Below, piece after piece: positions 1-7,371 of a stretch of 30,789 bases of DNA. The position numbers and the translations under genes are program-made. Below the pieces are notes generated by a model that saw nothing but the letters and a program-made list of their open reading frames with translations, was not told where the DNA came from and did no database searches. The DNA is from 13-2-20CM-68-14 sp046723355 (GTDB lineage Bacteria; Actinomycetota; Thermoleophilia; Gaiellales; Gaiellaceae): positions 1 through 30,789 of the forward strand of contig JBKOUJ010000032.1 of assembly GCA_046723355.1 (NCBI GenBank). Reading direction: 5' to 3'. Each line of letters starts with the position of its first letter. Position 1 is the first letter of the stretch.

Positions 1-278
1 GGCTGGGCGCCGATCGCCGCAGCGGCAGGCTCGCCGGCGCGGAAGAGGATGATCGTCGGAATCGAGACGATCCCGTACCGCTGCGCGAGCGACGGTTCCT
101 CGTCGATGTTGACCTTGACGAGCTTCACGTCGCTCTCGCGCTCCTCGGCGATCTTGTCGAGGACGGGCGAGACGGCATGACAGGGACCACACCACTCGGC
201 CCAGAAGTCGACGATGACCGGCTTGTCGCTCTGGAGGACTTCCTGCTCGAAGCTTGACTCGGTGACTGCAGTGCTCAT
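1..278 (-). CDS. trxA: Thioredoxin (3' end cut by window edge)
   Basis: Small cytosolic disulfide reductase that donates electrons to ribonucleotide reductase, peroxiredoxins and similar targets. From the ATG at 278 the protein reads MSTAVTESSFEQEVLQSDKP and then carries the classical active site W29-C-G-P-C33 followed by His34. The cis-proline region (SIPTIILF) is also present. About 92 residues are inside the window. Family members have 105-110, so roughly the last 15 residues, including the final helix, lie outside. A purine-rich Shine-Dalgarno run (AAGGAAAGGA) precedes the ATG, unlike many neighbours that appear leaderless. It is divergent from ileS with 81 bp between the starts. Thioredoxin is a plausible electron donor for the selenocysteine peroxiredoxin at 5280. 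Identification is firm; the symbol trxA is the generic one. Confidence 0.95.
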   Translation of the reverse strand, partial: MSTAVTESSFEQEVLQSDKPVIVDFWAEWCGPCHAVSPVLDKIAEERESDVKLVKVNIDEEPSLAQRYGIVSIPTIILFRAGEPAAAAIGAQ

Positions 279-347
279 TTCCAGGTGTTCCTTTCCTTGG
301 TAGTCCCTGACTGAAACGCGTGCCGCGGAGTGGTTGTTCCCCGAACC

Positions 348-353
348 TAGAAT
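348..353 (+). promoter_or_regulatory. -10 hexamer of a leaderless ileS promoter
   Basis: TAGAAT ends 6 nt before the ileS ATG, which would place the transcription start on or next to the A of the start codon. No Shine-Dalgarno sequence is present between them. No clear -35 hexamer was found at the usual distance. Confidence 0.5.
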
Positions 354-359
354 CGAACC

Positions 360-3300
360 ATGGACAAGGTCTTCGCGCCGCTGCCGCCGGTTCCCGACCA
401 TCCTCGACTCGAGGAGGAGATTCTGCAGTGGTGGGAGGACGAACAGGTCTTCGACCGGCTCCGCGAGCGAAATCGGGGCAACCCGAAGTGGTCGTTCGTC
501 GACGGGCCCGTCACCGCCAACAAGGAAATGGGCGTCCACACGGCATGGGGCCGCACGCTCAAGGACGTCTTCCAGCGCTACAAGGCGGCGCGCGGATTCG
601 ATCAGCGCTATCAGAACGGCTGGGATTGCCAGGGGCTCTGGATCGAGGTCGGCGTCGAGCGCCAGCTCGGCCTCAACTCGAAGCCCGAGATCGAGGAGTA
701 CGGCCTGGAGAAGTTCGCCGGCAAGTGCCGCGACGTCGTCGTCCGCTACGCGGGCGACCTGACGCGCGCCTCGAAGCGTCTCGGCCAGTGGATGGACTGG
801 GGCAACGACTACTTCACGTTCAGCGACACGAACATCGAGTACATCTGGCGGTTCCTGAAGATCGTCGACGAGCGCGGCTGGCTCTATCTCGGCCATCGCT
901 CCACCGAGTGGTGCCCGCGCTGCGGCACCTCGCTCTCTCAGCACGAGCTCACGCAGGCCGGCGTCTACCAGGAGCGCGCGGATCCGTCGCTGTACGTCCG
1001 CTTCCCGTTGCTCGACCGCGAGCACGAGTTCCTGGTCGTCTGGACGACGACGCCGTGGACGCTGCCCGCCAACGTCGCGGCGGCGGTCGCCCCCGACGCG
1101 CAGTACGGCAGGCGCGAGAACGGCGAATGGGTCGCCGTAGCTCGCTATCCCGACGAGACGTTCGAGGAGGTGCTGCGCGGCGAGCAGCTGGTCGGCTGGC
1201 GCTACCGGGGCCCGTTCGACCACCTGCCGGCCGCCGTCGGGATCGAGCACCGGGTCGTCGCGTGGGACGAGGTCTCGCTCGACGAAGGAACCGGGATCGT
1301 CCACATCGCGCCCGGCGCGGGCCAGGAGGACTTCGACCTCGGCCGCCGCGAGGCGCTGCCGGTGCTGACGCCGGTCGACGAGGCCGGCCGCTTCTACGAC
1401 GACTACGGGTGGCTCCACGGAACCTCGACCGGCGATGCGGCCGACCAGATCGTCGGCGACCTGCGCGAGCGCGGGCTGCTGGTCGAGATCGGCCTGTACG
1501 AACACCGCTATCCGCACTGCTGGCGCTGCGACACGCCGCTGATCTGGCGCGTCGCCGACGACTGGTTCATCCGCGTCGACGAGATCCGCCAACCGCTCCT
1601 CGACGCGAATGCAACGGTCGAATGGACACCGCGGCAGTACGGGAAGCGGATGGACGACTGGTTCCGGAACATGAGCGACTGGAACATCTCGCGCCGCCGC
1701 TTCTACGGCCTGCCGCTGCCCTTCTACCCATGCTCCTGCGGCCGGCTGAACGTGATCGGCTCGCGGGCCGAGCTCGAGGAGCGCGCGGTCGAGGGGATCG
1801 AGCAGCTCCAGGAGCTGCACCGCCCCTGGATCGACCGGGTTCTGATCCGCTGCGAGTCGTGCGGCGAGCCGGTCGAGCGCGTCGCCGAGGTCGGCGACGT
1901 CTGGCTCGACGCGGGGATTGTGCCGTTCTCGACGCTCGGCTGGCAGAACCCGACCCCGATCGAGGGCGGCTATGCCACGGGCGCGTCGAACGGGCTGTCC
2001 GGGGCCGACCTACCGGCTCACGGCTACTGGGAGGAGTGGTTCCCGGCCGACTGGGTCTCAGAGATGCGCGAGCAGATCCGGCTCTGGTTCTACTCGTTGA
2101 TGTTCATGTCGGTCGCCCTGACCGGGGAGCCCCCGTACCGGCAGGTGCTCACCTACGAGAAGCTGCTCGACGCCGAGGGCCGAGAGATGCACGGTTCCTG
2201 GGGGAACCTGATCGAGGCCGAGGAAGCGTTCGAGCGGATGGGCGCCGACGTGATGCGCTGGCTCTACTGCGAGCAGCCGCCAACGCAGAACATCCGCTTC
2301 GGCTTCGCGCCGGCCGAGGAGGTGAAGCGGCGGCTTCTGACCCTCTGGAACTCGGTCAAGTTCCTGGTCGAGTACGGCAACATCGCCGGCTTCCGGCCGC
2401 GGTTCGAGGACCTCGCGGGAGGCCCGACCGACGTGGAGCTGCAGCCGCTCGACCGGTGGATCGTCGCGCGGACCGCACAACTCGTCGCGGATGCGTCACG
2501 GGCGTACGAAGGCTTCCGGACGGTCGACGTGATCCGCTCGTTCGAGGCGTTCGTCGACGATCTATCCAACTGGTATATCCGCCGCTCCCGGCGGCGCTTC
2601 TGGGACGGCGACGAGGTGGCGCTGCGGACGCTCTGGCACGCGGTCGTCCAGGGCGTGCGGGCGATCTCGCCGGTGATGCCGTTCTTGTCCGAGCATCTGT
2701 GGCGGAACCTGGCCGTGGGAGCAGAGCCGTCGGTCTTCCTGGCCGGCTGGCCCGAAGAACGTGAGCGTGACGAAGAGCTCCTTCGCGAGATCGCGCAGGT
2801 GCGGCACGTCGTCGAGCTCGGCCGGCAGGCGCGCGCCCAGTCCAGGCTGAAGCTCCGGCAGCCGCTGCGGCGGCTCGTCGTCGAAGGCGCGCAGCTCTCA
2901 GACGAGCACCTCGCCGAGGTGCGGGACGAGCTCCGCGTCAAGGAGGTGGAGCTCGGGCCGGTCGAGGCTACGGAGCTGCGCGTGAAGCCGAACCTCCCCG
3001 TGCTCGGGCCGAAGCTCGGCAAGGAGCTCGGCCCGCTGCGCGCCGCACTCGAAGCCGGGCAGTTCGAGGAGCTCGAGGGCGGGCGGTTCCGCGTGGGCGA
3101 GCACGAGCTCGAGCCCGGCGAGGTGATCGTCGAGCGGACTGGCAAGGAAGGCTGGGCGGTCGCAAGCGCGGAAGGTGTCACGGTCGCCGTAGATACCGAG
3201 CTCGATCCCGAGCTCGAGCTCGAGGCGCTCGTCCTCGACCTGATCCACGTGATCAACGCGATGCGGAAGGAGCAGGGTCTCGAGTTGACCGACCGGATCC

Positions 3301-3425
3301 GGATCACGCTGCCTGCGTCGCAGCGTGAGTTGCTGCGCCACGAGGACTGGATCAAGCAGGAGACGCTCGCCGTCGAGATCGAAGTCGATGGCCCGATCGC
3401 GGAGCCGCAGATCGCCAAGGCCTAG
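360..3425 (+). CDS. ileS: Isoleucyl-tRNA synthetase with altered signature motifs
   Basis: Class I aminoacyl-tRNA synthetase charging tRNA-Ile, 1021 residues, the expected size for IleRS. Visible in order: N-terminal Rossmann part with the ATP-site segment around residues 46-90; Zn-ribbon cysteines (CPRC); editing CP1 domain with VVWTTTPWTLPANVA and the GTGIVHIAPGAGQEDF segment; further cysteine pairs (CWRC, CSCG, CESCG); the catalytic segment ending at the KMSKS site; then the anticodon-binding domain and a C-terminal extension. The two class I signatures are unusual. Where HIGH is expected the sequence is G58-V-H60-T61, and where KMSKS is expected it is E609-M-H-G-S613, lacking both lysines. 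The rest of the catalytic and editing core looks intact, so a functional variant is more likely than a dead gene. No T-box leader fits in the 81-bp gap upstream. The start was chosen from the ATG just after a TAGAAT hexamer. Confidence 0.95.
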   Translation: MDKVFAPLPPVPDHPRLEEEILQWWEDEQVFDRLRERNRGNPKWSFVDGPVTANKEMGVHTAWGRTLKDVFQRYKAARGFDQRYQNGWDCQGLWIEVGVERQLGLNSKPEIEEYGLEKFAGKCRDVVVRYAGDLTRASKRLGQWMDWGNDYFTFSDTNIEYIWRFLKIVDERGWLYLGHRSTEWCPRCGTSLSQHELTQAGVYQERADPSLYVRFPLLDREHEFLVVWTTTPWTLPANVAAAVAPDAQYGRRENGEWVAVARYPDETFEEVLRGEQLVGWRYRGPFDHLPAAVGIEHRVVAWDEVSLDEGTGIVHIAPGAGQEDFDLGRREALPVLTPVDEAGRFYDDYGWLHGTSTGDAADQIVGDLRERGLLVEIGLYEHRYPHCWRCDTPLIWRVADDWFIRVDEIRQPLLDANATVEWTPRQYGKRMDDWFRNMSDWNISRRRFYGLPLPFYPCSCGRLNVIGSRAELEERAVEGIEQLQELHRPWIDRVLIRCESCGEPVERVAEVGDVWLDAGIVPFSTLGWQNPTPIEGGYATGASNGLSGADLPAHGYWEEWFPADWVSEMREQIRLWFYSLMFMSVALTGEPPYRQVLTYEKLLDAEGREMHGSWGNLIEAEEAFERMGADVMRWLYCEQPPTQNIRFGFAPAEEVKRRLLTLWNSVKFLVEYGNIAGFRPRFEDLAGGPTDVELQPLDRWIVARTAQLVADASRAYEGFRTVDVIRSFEAFVDDLSNWYIRRSRRRFWDGDEVALRTLWHAVVQGVRAISPVMPFLSEHLWRNLAVGAEPSVFLAGWPEERERDEELLREIAQVRHVVELGRQARAQSRLKLRQPLRRLVVEGAQLSDEHLAEVRDELRVKEVELGPVEATELRVKPNLPVLGPKLGKELGPLRAALEAGQFEELEGGRFRVGEHELEPGEVIVERTGKEGWAVASAEGVTVAVDTELDPELELEALVLDLIHVINAMRKEQGLELTDRIRITLPASQRELLRHEDWIKQETLAVEIEVDGPIAEPQIAKA

Positions 3426-3426
3426 T

Positions 3427-3448
3427 AGCCTCCGTTCGAGAGGAGGCT
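3427..3448 (+). promoter_or_regulatory. Hairpin hiding the Shine-Dalgarno of the zinc-ribbon gene
   Basis: AGCCTCC (3427-3433) and GGAGGCT (3442-3448) form a perfect 7-bp stem with an 8-nt loop. It begins immediately after the ileS stop codon and contains the GGAGG ribosome-binding site of the gene starting at 3452. A ribosome terminating on ileS would open it, so it may enforce translational coupling. A weak terminator role is less likely because no U-tract follows. Confidence 0.45.
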
Positions 3449-3451
3449 CGG

Positions 3452-3805
3452 ATGCGCGAGTGCCCGGAGTGCGGCGGATCCGTAGAGGCAAGGTTTCACT
3501 ACTGCCCCTGGTGTTCCGCGCCGCAGCGACGCAAGATCGTCGAGTTCTTCCGGCCCCACGAGGTCGTCGATGCCGACCACGGGCGCGCGCTTCGCGTCTC
3601 ACGCTACTTCGGCCGTAGCGACGCCGAGCGACATGTCCGCTTCAGCGTCTGGAACGAGACCGGCCGGGCCGAGGCGGCCGTTTCGCTCGACGACAAAGAG
3701 TCCCTGCGCCTGGCGGGCTTCATCCTCGCGCACACGCGGCCGCCCCCGCGCGCGCGTCTGCTCGACGCCGTTCGTTCGCTAACGGGTGGAAGCCGCCGCG
3801 GGTAA
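3452..3805 (+). CDS. Zinc-ribbon protein of unknown function
   Basis: 117 residues. The N-terminus (MRECPECGGSVEARFHYCPW) holds two CxxC pairs typical of a double-knuckle zinc ribbon: C4-P-E-C7 and C18-P-W-C21. The remainder is a mixed-charge domain of about 85 residues, rich in arginine, with no motif I recognise. No signal peptide or membrane segment is visible, so the protein should be cytosolic. A strong Shine-Dalgarno (AGGAGG, 5 nt spacing) lies in a hairpin directly after ileS, so it is probably co-transcribed and translationally coupled with ileS. Its 3' end overlaps the convergent GAF-domain gene by 27 bp. The coding call is good; the function is unknown. Confidence 0.8.
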   Translation: MRECPECGGSVEARFHYCPWCSAPQRRKIVEFFRPHEVVDADHGRALRVSRYFGRSDAERHVRFSVWNETGRAEAAVSLDDKESLRLAGFILAHTRPPPRARLLDAVRSLTGGSRRG

Positions 3806-4270
3806 TTCCACCAGGCGCTCGCCGAATGCCCGCGCGAGCGGCCGGGCCGCGGCGACGTCGTCCTGGCCGAACTGCCTCCCGTTGACGTAGATCTCGGCGA
3901 GGCCCCACGCGCCGTCCGGCGCGAGCAGCGGCAGCATTAGCAGCGACTCGAAACCGAGCTCGTTCAGGAGCGCTGCCTCGCGCGGGTCGGCATCCGCGTC
4001 GCGCACCGAGACGCAGTGCGGCTCGTCTTTCTTGAGCGACTCTTCGGTCAGCGGGAAATCGGAGATCAAGTAGCCGTGACCGAGCACCAGGGTTCGCCCG
4101 TCCCGAGCGTGCTCCGCGACCTGGATCAGGACCTGCCCGACCACCCGGGAGATCGCGCAGGCGTCGCCGTCCACCACGTCGACGAATTCGCGAGTGGCGG
4201 CATGAAGCAGCCCGGGAAGAGTTGTCTCGCCGCGCAGCACTTCGACGGCACGTCGCTGGCGGTCCTCCAC
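3779..4270 (-). CDS. GAF-domain protein
   Basis: 163 residues, read from a GTG at 4270. The protein is a single GAF-like sensory domain: an N-terminal helix (VEDRQRRAVEVLRGETTLPG), a central DGDACAISRV strand, and a C-terminal half with LGFESLLMLPLLAPDGAWGLAEIYV, the classical last strands of GAF domains. No kinase, cyclase or helix-turn-helix part is attached, so it is a stand-alone sensor domain whose ligand cannot be read from the sequence. The open frame extends further upstream to 4624, but that portion is antisense to the beta-propeller gene and has no domain character. The GTG is preceded by a TGATAAT hexamer region at 6 nt, supporting this start. Its start faces the divergent secreted propeller gene across 52 bp. 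Confidence 0.75.
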   Translation of the reverse strand: MEDRQRRAVEVLRGETTLPGLLHAATREFVDVVDGDACAISRVVGQVLIQVAEHARDGRTLVLGHGYLISDFPLTEESLKKDEPHCVSVRDADADPREAALLNELGFESLLMLPLLAPDGAWGLAEIYVNGRQFGQDDVAAARPLARAFGERLVELPAAASTR

Positions 4271-4276
4271 GGAGGG

Positions 4277-4282
4277 ATTATC
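4277..4282 (-). promoter_or_regulatory. -10 hexamer of the GAF-domain gene
   Basis: On the minus strand GATAAT (within TGATAAT) ends 6 nt before the GTG at 4270, the geometry of a leaderless start. Confidence 0.4.
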
Positions 4283-4322
4283 ACCGCGGGACGCGATTCG
4301 CACACCGGCGCGTATCGACTCC

Positions 4323-5270
4323 GTGAAACCCGCAATGCTCGCCCTGGCCGGCGCGATGCTCCTCGCCCCAGCGTCGCAGGCCCATGCCGGCGGCGGCCCC
4401 ATAATCGCGCTCGTCACGTCCGAGACGACGAACCAGCTCGTGGCCGTCGACTTGCCGTCCGGCCGGATCGTCAAGCGGCTTCGGATGCCGGCCGACCCGC
4501 AGAACGTCGCCGTCTGCGGCGGGACCGCTGCCGTCGTCAGCGTTCGCGCCGGTGCCGTGACGCTCGTAGACACGTCGACGCTGCGGACTCGCCGAGTCCT
4601 GCGCGGCTTCGCCTCGCCCCACATCCCGGCGTGCTCGCCGGACGGCCGCTACATCTACGTCACCGACGACGCCCGTGGCCAGCTTGCGGTGATACGCGGT
4701 CGCGTGGTGAGCAGGCTCTTCGTGGGCTTCGGCGCGCACCACATGGCCGTCAGTCCCGATCAGCCGAGGATTTGGATCGCGCTGGGCGAGCGCGCACGCT
4801 CGATCGTCGTCGTCGATACGACCGATCCGGCACGGCCTAGGCTGATCGGGCACGTCGACCCTCACGGGCTCGCCCACGACCTGGCCTTCGGGCCCAGCGG
4901 CTGGCGGGTCTGGGTGACGTACGACGTAGGCGCCCGGGTGCGGATCTTTGACGCCCCCACGCGGCGGCCGCTGAGGACGCTCTACGGTGGCGCGCCGCCC
5001 CAGCACGTCGCCTTCGACAACGTCGGTCACGCGGACGTCACGAGCGGTGACGACGGCACGCTGCGCATCTTCTCGCTGCGGACGACGAGGCCGGTTCGAA
5101 CGGTGCACATGCCGTCCGGATCCTTCAACCTGGTCACATTCGGCGGCTTCGTCGTCACGTCGTCGCTGGCGAATGGGACGCTGACCGAGGCGCTCGATTC
5201 GGGGCGGGTCGTCCTCAGCAAACGCGTCGCGCCGGCAACGCGCGACGTGGCCATCACGACGTTGCCTTAA
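4323..5270 (+). CDS. Secreted YVTN-type beta-propeller protein
   Basis: 315 residues. It starts with GTG at 4323 and a typical Sec signal peptide: a short positive N-end, a hydrophobic stretch (MLALAGAMLLAPA), then Ala-x-Ala cleavage after SQAHA. The mature part is a string of about six repeats of the YVTN/NHL-like propeller kind, for example NQLVAVDLPSGRIVKRLRMP, CSPDGRYIYVTDDARGQLAV and VSPDQPRIWIALGERA. Each has the strand-turn pattern D-x-x-[ST]-x-x-[VI] seen in 40-45-residue blades. Such proteins are extracytoplasmic scaffolds; no catalytic residue is apparent. It ends 9 nt before the peroxiredoxin ATG. The fold is clear; the role is not. Confidence 0.8.
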   Translation: MKPAMLALAGAMLLAPASQAHAGGGPIIALVTSETTNQLVAVDLPSGRIVKRLRMPADPQNVAVCGGTAAVVSVRAGAVTLVDTSTLRTRRVLRGFASPHIPACSPDGRYIYVTDDARGQLAVIRGRVVSRLFVGFGAHHMAVSPDQPRIWIALGERARSIVVVDTTDPARPRLIGHVDPHGLAHDLAFGPSGWRVWVTYDVGARVRIFDAPTRRPLRTLYGGAPPQHVAFDNVGHADVTSGDDGTLRIFSLRTTRPVRTVHMPSGSFNLVTFGGFVVTSSLANGTLTEALDSGRVVLSKRVAPATRDVAITTLP

Positions 5271-5273
5271 GCT
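5268..5273 (+). promoter_or_regulatory. -10 hexamer of the peroxiredoxin gene
   Basis: TAAGCT overlaps the stop codon (TAA) of the upstream gene and ends 6 nt before the ATG at 5280. This matches the leaderless pattern seen at other genes here. Confidence 0.4.
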
Positions 5274-5279
5274 CGCTCC

Positions 5280-5738
5280 ATGCTGTCAGCCGGCGACCGG
5301 ATTCCGGACGCGGACGTCTGGCTCGCACCGCAGGAGCGGGCCTCGCTGCGCGCGCTCGCCGAGGAAGGGCCCGTCCTCTTCCTCTTCTACCTCTTCGACT
5401 GGTCGTCGACCTGAACGAACGAGATGGAGCTCCTGCGTGACAGGAGCGCGGACTTCGAGCAGGCGGGCGTGCGGGTCTTCGGCGTCTCGCGCGACTCACC
5501 CTGGACGCACATCGCGTGGACGCAGGCGCTCGACCTGAACTTCGCGCTCGTGTCCGACTGGAACGCCGAGGCGATCCAGGGCTTCGGGATCGCACGCGAG
5601 TTCCGGGGCTACCGGGACGTCGCGGTGCGCTCGGCCTTCCTGGCCGACCGGGACGGCACGATCCGCGCCGACTGGCATTACGACGACGGCGAGGTGCCTA
5701 ACCTCGACGAGCTGCTTGCGGCGGCACGCGGGCTGTAG
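5280..5738 (+). CDS. Selenocysteine peroxiredoxin (AhpC/TSA, AhpE-like), TGA read as Sec45
   Basis: Thiol-dependent peroxidase of the AhpC/TSA family, predicted to reduce hydroperoxides in the cytosol. Read from the ATG at 5280 (MLSAGDRIPDADVWLAPQER), the frame meets TGA at 5412-5414, codon 45. It then continues without interruption as TNEMELLRDRSADFEQAGVR to the TAG at 5736-5738, giving 152 residues. The TGA falls at the end of FYLFDWSST, exactly where peroxiredoxins carry the peroxidatic cysteine (P-x-x-x-[TS]-x-x-C). Ser42 occupies the conserved T/S position; the usual proline is Leu38. The conserved arginine is R117 (VAVRSAFLADRDG). No resolving cysteine is present, so it would be a one-selenol enzyme needing an external thiol. 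A SECIS-like hairpin follows at 5429-5447. Automated calling would give a fragment from the ATG at 5424 without the active site. The alternative, a nonsense mutation, is less likely given the exact position and the hairpin. Confidence 0.85.
5412..5414 (+). other. In-frame TGA, predicted selenocysteine codon 45
   Basis: The TGA sits at the peroxidatic Cys position. One base change separates TGA from the cysteine codons TGC and TGT. The flanking codons encode conserved peroxiredoxin sequence in the same frame on both sides. Confidence 0.85.
5429..5447 (+). promoter_or_regulatory. Bacterial SECIS element of the peroxiredoxin
   Basis: GCTCCTG (5429-5435) and CAGGAGC (5441-5447) form a perfect 7-bp stem with the loop CGTGA. 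The stem begins 14 nt after the TGA, and the loop G followed by U is 23 nt after it. Bacterial SECIS elements bound by SelB are small hairpins just downstream of the UGA with a G-U in the apical loop, which fits. Confidence 0.8.
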
Positions 5739-5763
5739 CCGTCTCACGTTCACGCCACTCGAC

Positions 5764-6500
5764 TCAGACGGGAGAGAAGACCGCACACGCCATCGACATC
5801 GTGGTCAGGACGAAGCCCCAGCCGATCAGCGCGACCACGACGCCGAAGGGCCGAAGTACTTGCCGTCCGAGTGCAGCGCGATCCTCCCGCGCAGGAGATA
5901 GCGCGGCGTCCAGAGCCAGAACGCGGTCGACGCGACGAGCCAGGCCGGCACAGCGGCTGCCCAGCCGCTCTCGCTCAGCCTTCCAGCCACGAGGATGAAC
6001 GGGCAGAAAAGGCCGCTGAGCACGAAGAACCAGACTGTGAAGCGCGCCTGATCGGAGAGCGTCCGGACCGCGATGCGCCAGGCGCGAGCGTAGACGTCCT
6101 GGTAGATCTGGCCGATTCCGATACCCCAGATGAGGAACCCGAAGACGGCCACGGCCGAGGCCGCGAGCGCGTTGTCCGCCGCGCTGCCGAACGTCTCTCG
6201 CACGAGGTCCGCCGTCGAGCCGGTCAGATGTTGGTGGTCGATCAGCCGGGCCGCAAACGCGGTGGTGTCCGCCCCGGCCGCGTGGAGGAGGCCGGTGACG
6301 CCCAGCAGGAGCGGGAACACCGACAGGACCATGTAGAGCGTTGCGACGCAGCCGGAGTTCCGGCTGGCCTCGAAGTAGCTGCGGAACCACGACATGGCGA
6401 GGCGCTGAATCGGTGTGTCGGTACGCGCGGCCAGCCATTGCTGTACTGCCCCTGACGCGGCCTCGCGTGCTGCCGGCCATGCGACGATTAGAGCACCCAA
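5764..6500 (-). pseudogene. YihY/BrkB-type membrane protein with a -1 frameshift near its C-terminus
   Basis: The first frame, from a TTG at 6500, encodes about 210 residues of a multi-pass membrane protein resembling the YihY (formerly 'ribonuclease BN') family: SWFRSYFEASRNSGCVATLY, an LSVFPLLLGVTGLL helix, AVAVFGFLIWGIGIGQIYQDV, and two more hydrophobic segments ending in TPRYLLRGRIALHSDGKYF. This frame stops at 5826 after a non-hydrophobic tail. The missing last helix (RPFGVVVALIGWGF, then VLTTMSMACAVFSPV) is encoded in the -1 frame down to the TGA at 5764-5766. The join is needed at about 5853 (KYF to RPF). The frame may be broken by a lost base, an assembly error or, less likely, programmed frameshifting. 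I see no canonical X-XXY-YYZ slippery heptamer there. The start codon is uncertain. It lies 25 nt downstream of the phosphoesterase, so probably in the same transcript. Confidence 0.6.
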
Positions 6501-6525
6501 TGAGCGAGCAGGCGAACCGCGACGT

Positions 6526-7284
6526 CTAGTGAACGGGCTGGACGTGCGAGACCACCTCGCCGTCCACGACCGCGTGCAACGCGAAGCCGGCCGGCTCGTC
6601 GGCTTCCTCGATCTCGTCCTTGAAGGTCAGGCGGCTCTGGACATAAGTGCTCGGAATCGTGAGCGCGGCGCGGCCCCCGACCTCTCCGGCGATCGTCCGG
6701 TGGACGTGACCGGCCACGACCCGCCGAACGTGCGGGTAACCACCGACGACTTCGGCGAATGCGGCTCGATCGGAGACCGGCAGATTGAACGCGTCCCAGG
6801 CCGGGACGCCGGTTGCGAACGCCGGGTGGTGCATCGCGACCAGCGTCGGCGCGCCGGGCGCGGCGGCGAGCTCGGCGTCGAGCCAGGCGAGCCGTTCCGC
6901 GTCGAGCGCACCCGGCACCTCGCCGGGGAGCGTCGTGTCGACCACGACGAGGCGCACCGGGCCGAGGTCGGCGGAGTACTGCACCGGCTCGCCGCCATCG
7001 CCGGGCACGCCGAACTGTCTGCGCAAGACGGCGCGGTCGTCGTGGTTCCCGGGCAGCACGTACAGCGGCGCGCGCAGAGGAGCGAGCAGCTCGCGCACCT
7101 GCTCGTACTCGGCATCGGTTGCGTTGTCGGAAAGGTCGCCCGAGACGAGGACGGCATCCGGCTGCACGGGCATCGAGAGGACCGTTTCGACAGCGGCTGC
7201 CAGTCTCGCCACCGGATTGCCGCCGGCCCACACAGCCCCGATGTGCGGATCGCTCAACTGCGCGAGCAGGAACGGCCGGTTCAT
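6526..7284 (-). CDS. Calcineurin-like metallophosphoesterase (CpdA/class III cyclic nucleotide phosphodiesterase type)
   Basis: 252 residues with the complete set of dimetal-site motifs in order: D12-P-H14 (LAQLSDPHIG), GDLSDN, GNHDD, a histidine pair in MHHPAF and the closing GHVH. This arrangement is that of the CpdA/GpdQ branch, which hydrolyses cyclic nucleotides or glycerophosphodiesters. Substrate cannot be decided from sequence. No signal peptide is present, so it is cytosolic. The ATG at 7284 follows a TAGACT hexamer at 6 nt, suggesting a leaderless mRNA. It is followed 25 nt later by the YihY-like gene and is divergent from the secreted protein at 7372. Confidence 0.88.
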   Translation of the reverse strand: MNRPFLLAQLSDPHIGAVWAGGNPVARLAAAVETVLSMPVQPDAVLVSGDLSDNATDAEYEQVRELLAPLRAPLYVLPGNHDDRAVLRRQFGVPGDGGEPVQYSADLGPVRLVVVDTTLPGEVPGALDAERLAWLDAELAAAPGAPTLVAMHHPAFATGVPAWDAFNLPVSDRAAFAEVVGGYPHVRRVVAGHVHRTIAGEVGGRAALTIPSTYVQSRLTFKDEIEEADEPAGFALHAVVDGEVVSHVQPVH

Positions 7285-7290
7285 TGGGGG

Positions 7291-7296
7291 AGTCTA
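7291..7296 (-). promoter_or_regulatory. -10 hexamer of the phosphoesterase gene
   Basis: TAGACT (minus strand) ends 6 nt before the ATG at 7284; no Shine-Dalgarno lies between. Confidence 0.45.
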
Positions 7297-7371
7297 AGAC
7301 GCCGCTGGAGCCGCAACTCGGCCAGGGCAATCGGACTTCACGACGGTCGTGGCACGTAGTCCGTTCGAGCG

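Noticed and set aside
279..359. T-box leader upstream of ileS
   Set aside because: Only 81 bp separates the divergent starts, too short for a T-box, and a -10 hexamer lies next to the ATG.
4271..4624. N-terminal extension of the GAF-domain protein
   Set aside because: It is antisense to the beta-propeller gene with shadow-like composition.
5424..5738. 104-residue protein starting at the ATG at 5424
   Set aside because: It is the C-terminal part of the peroxiredoxin; the ATG is codon 49 of the longer frame and lacks the active site and Shine-Dalgarno.
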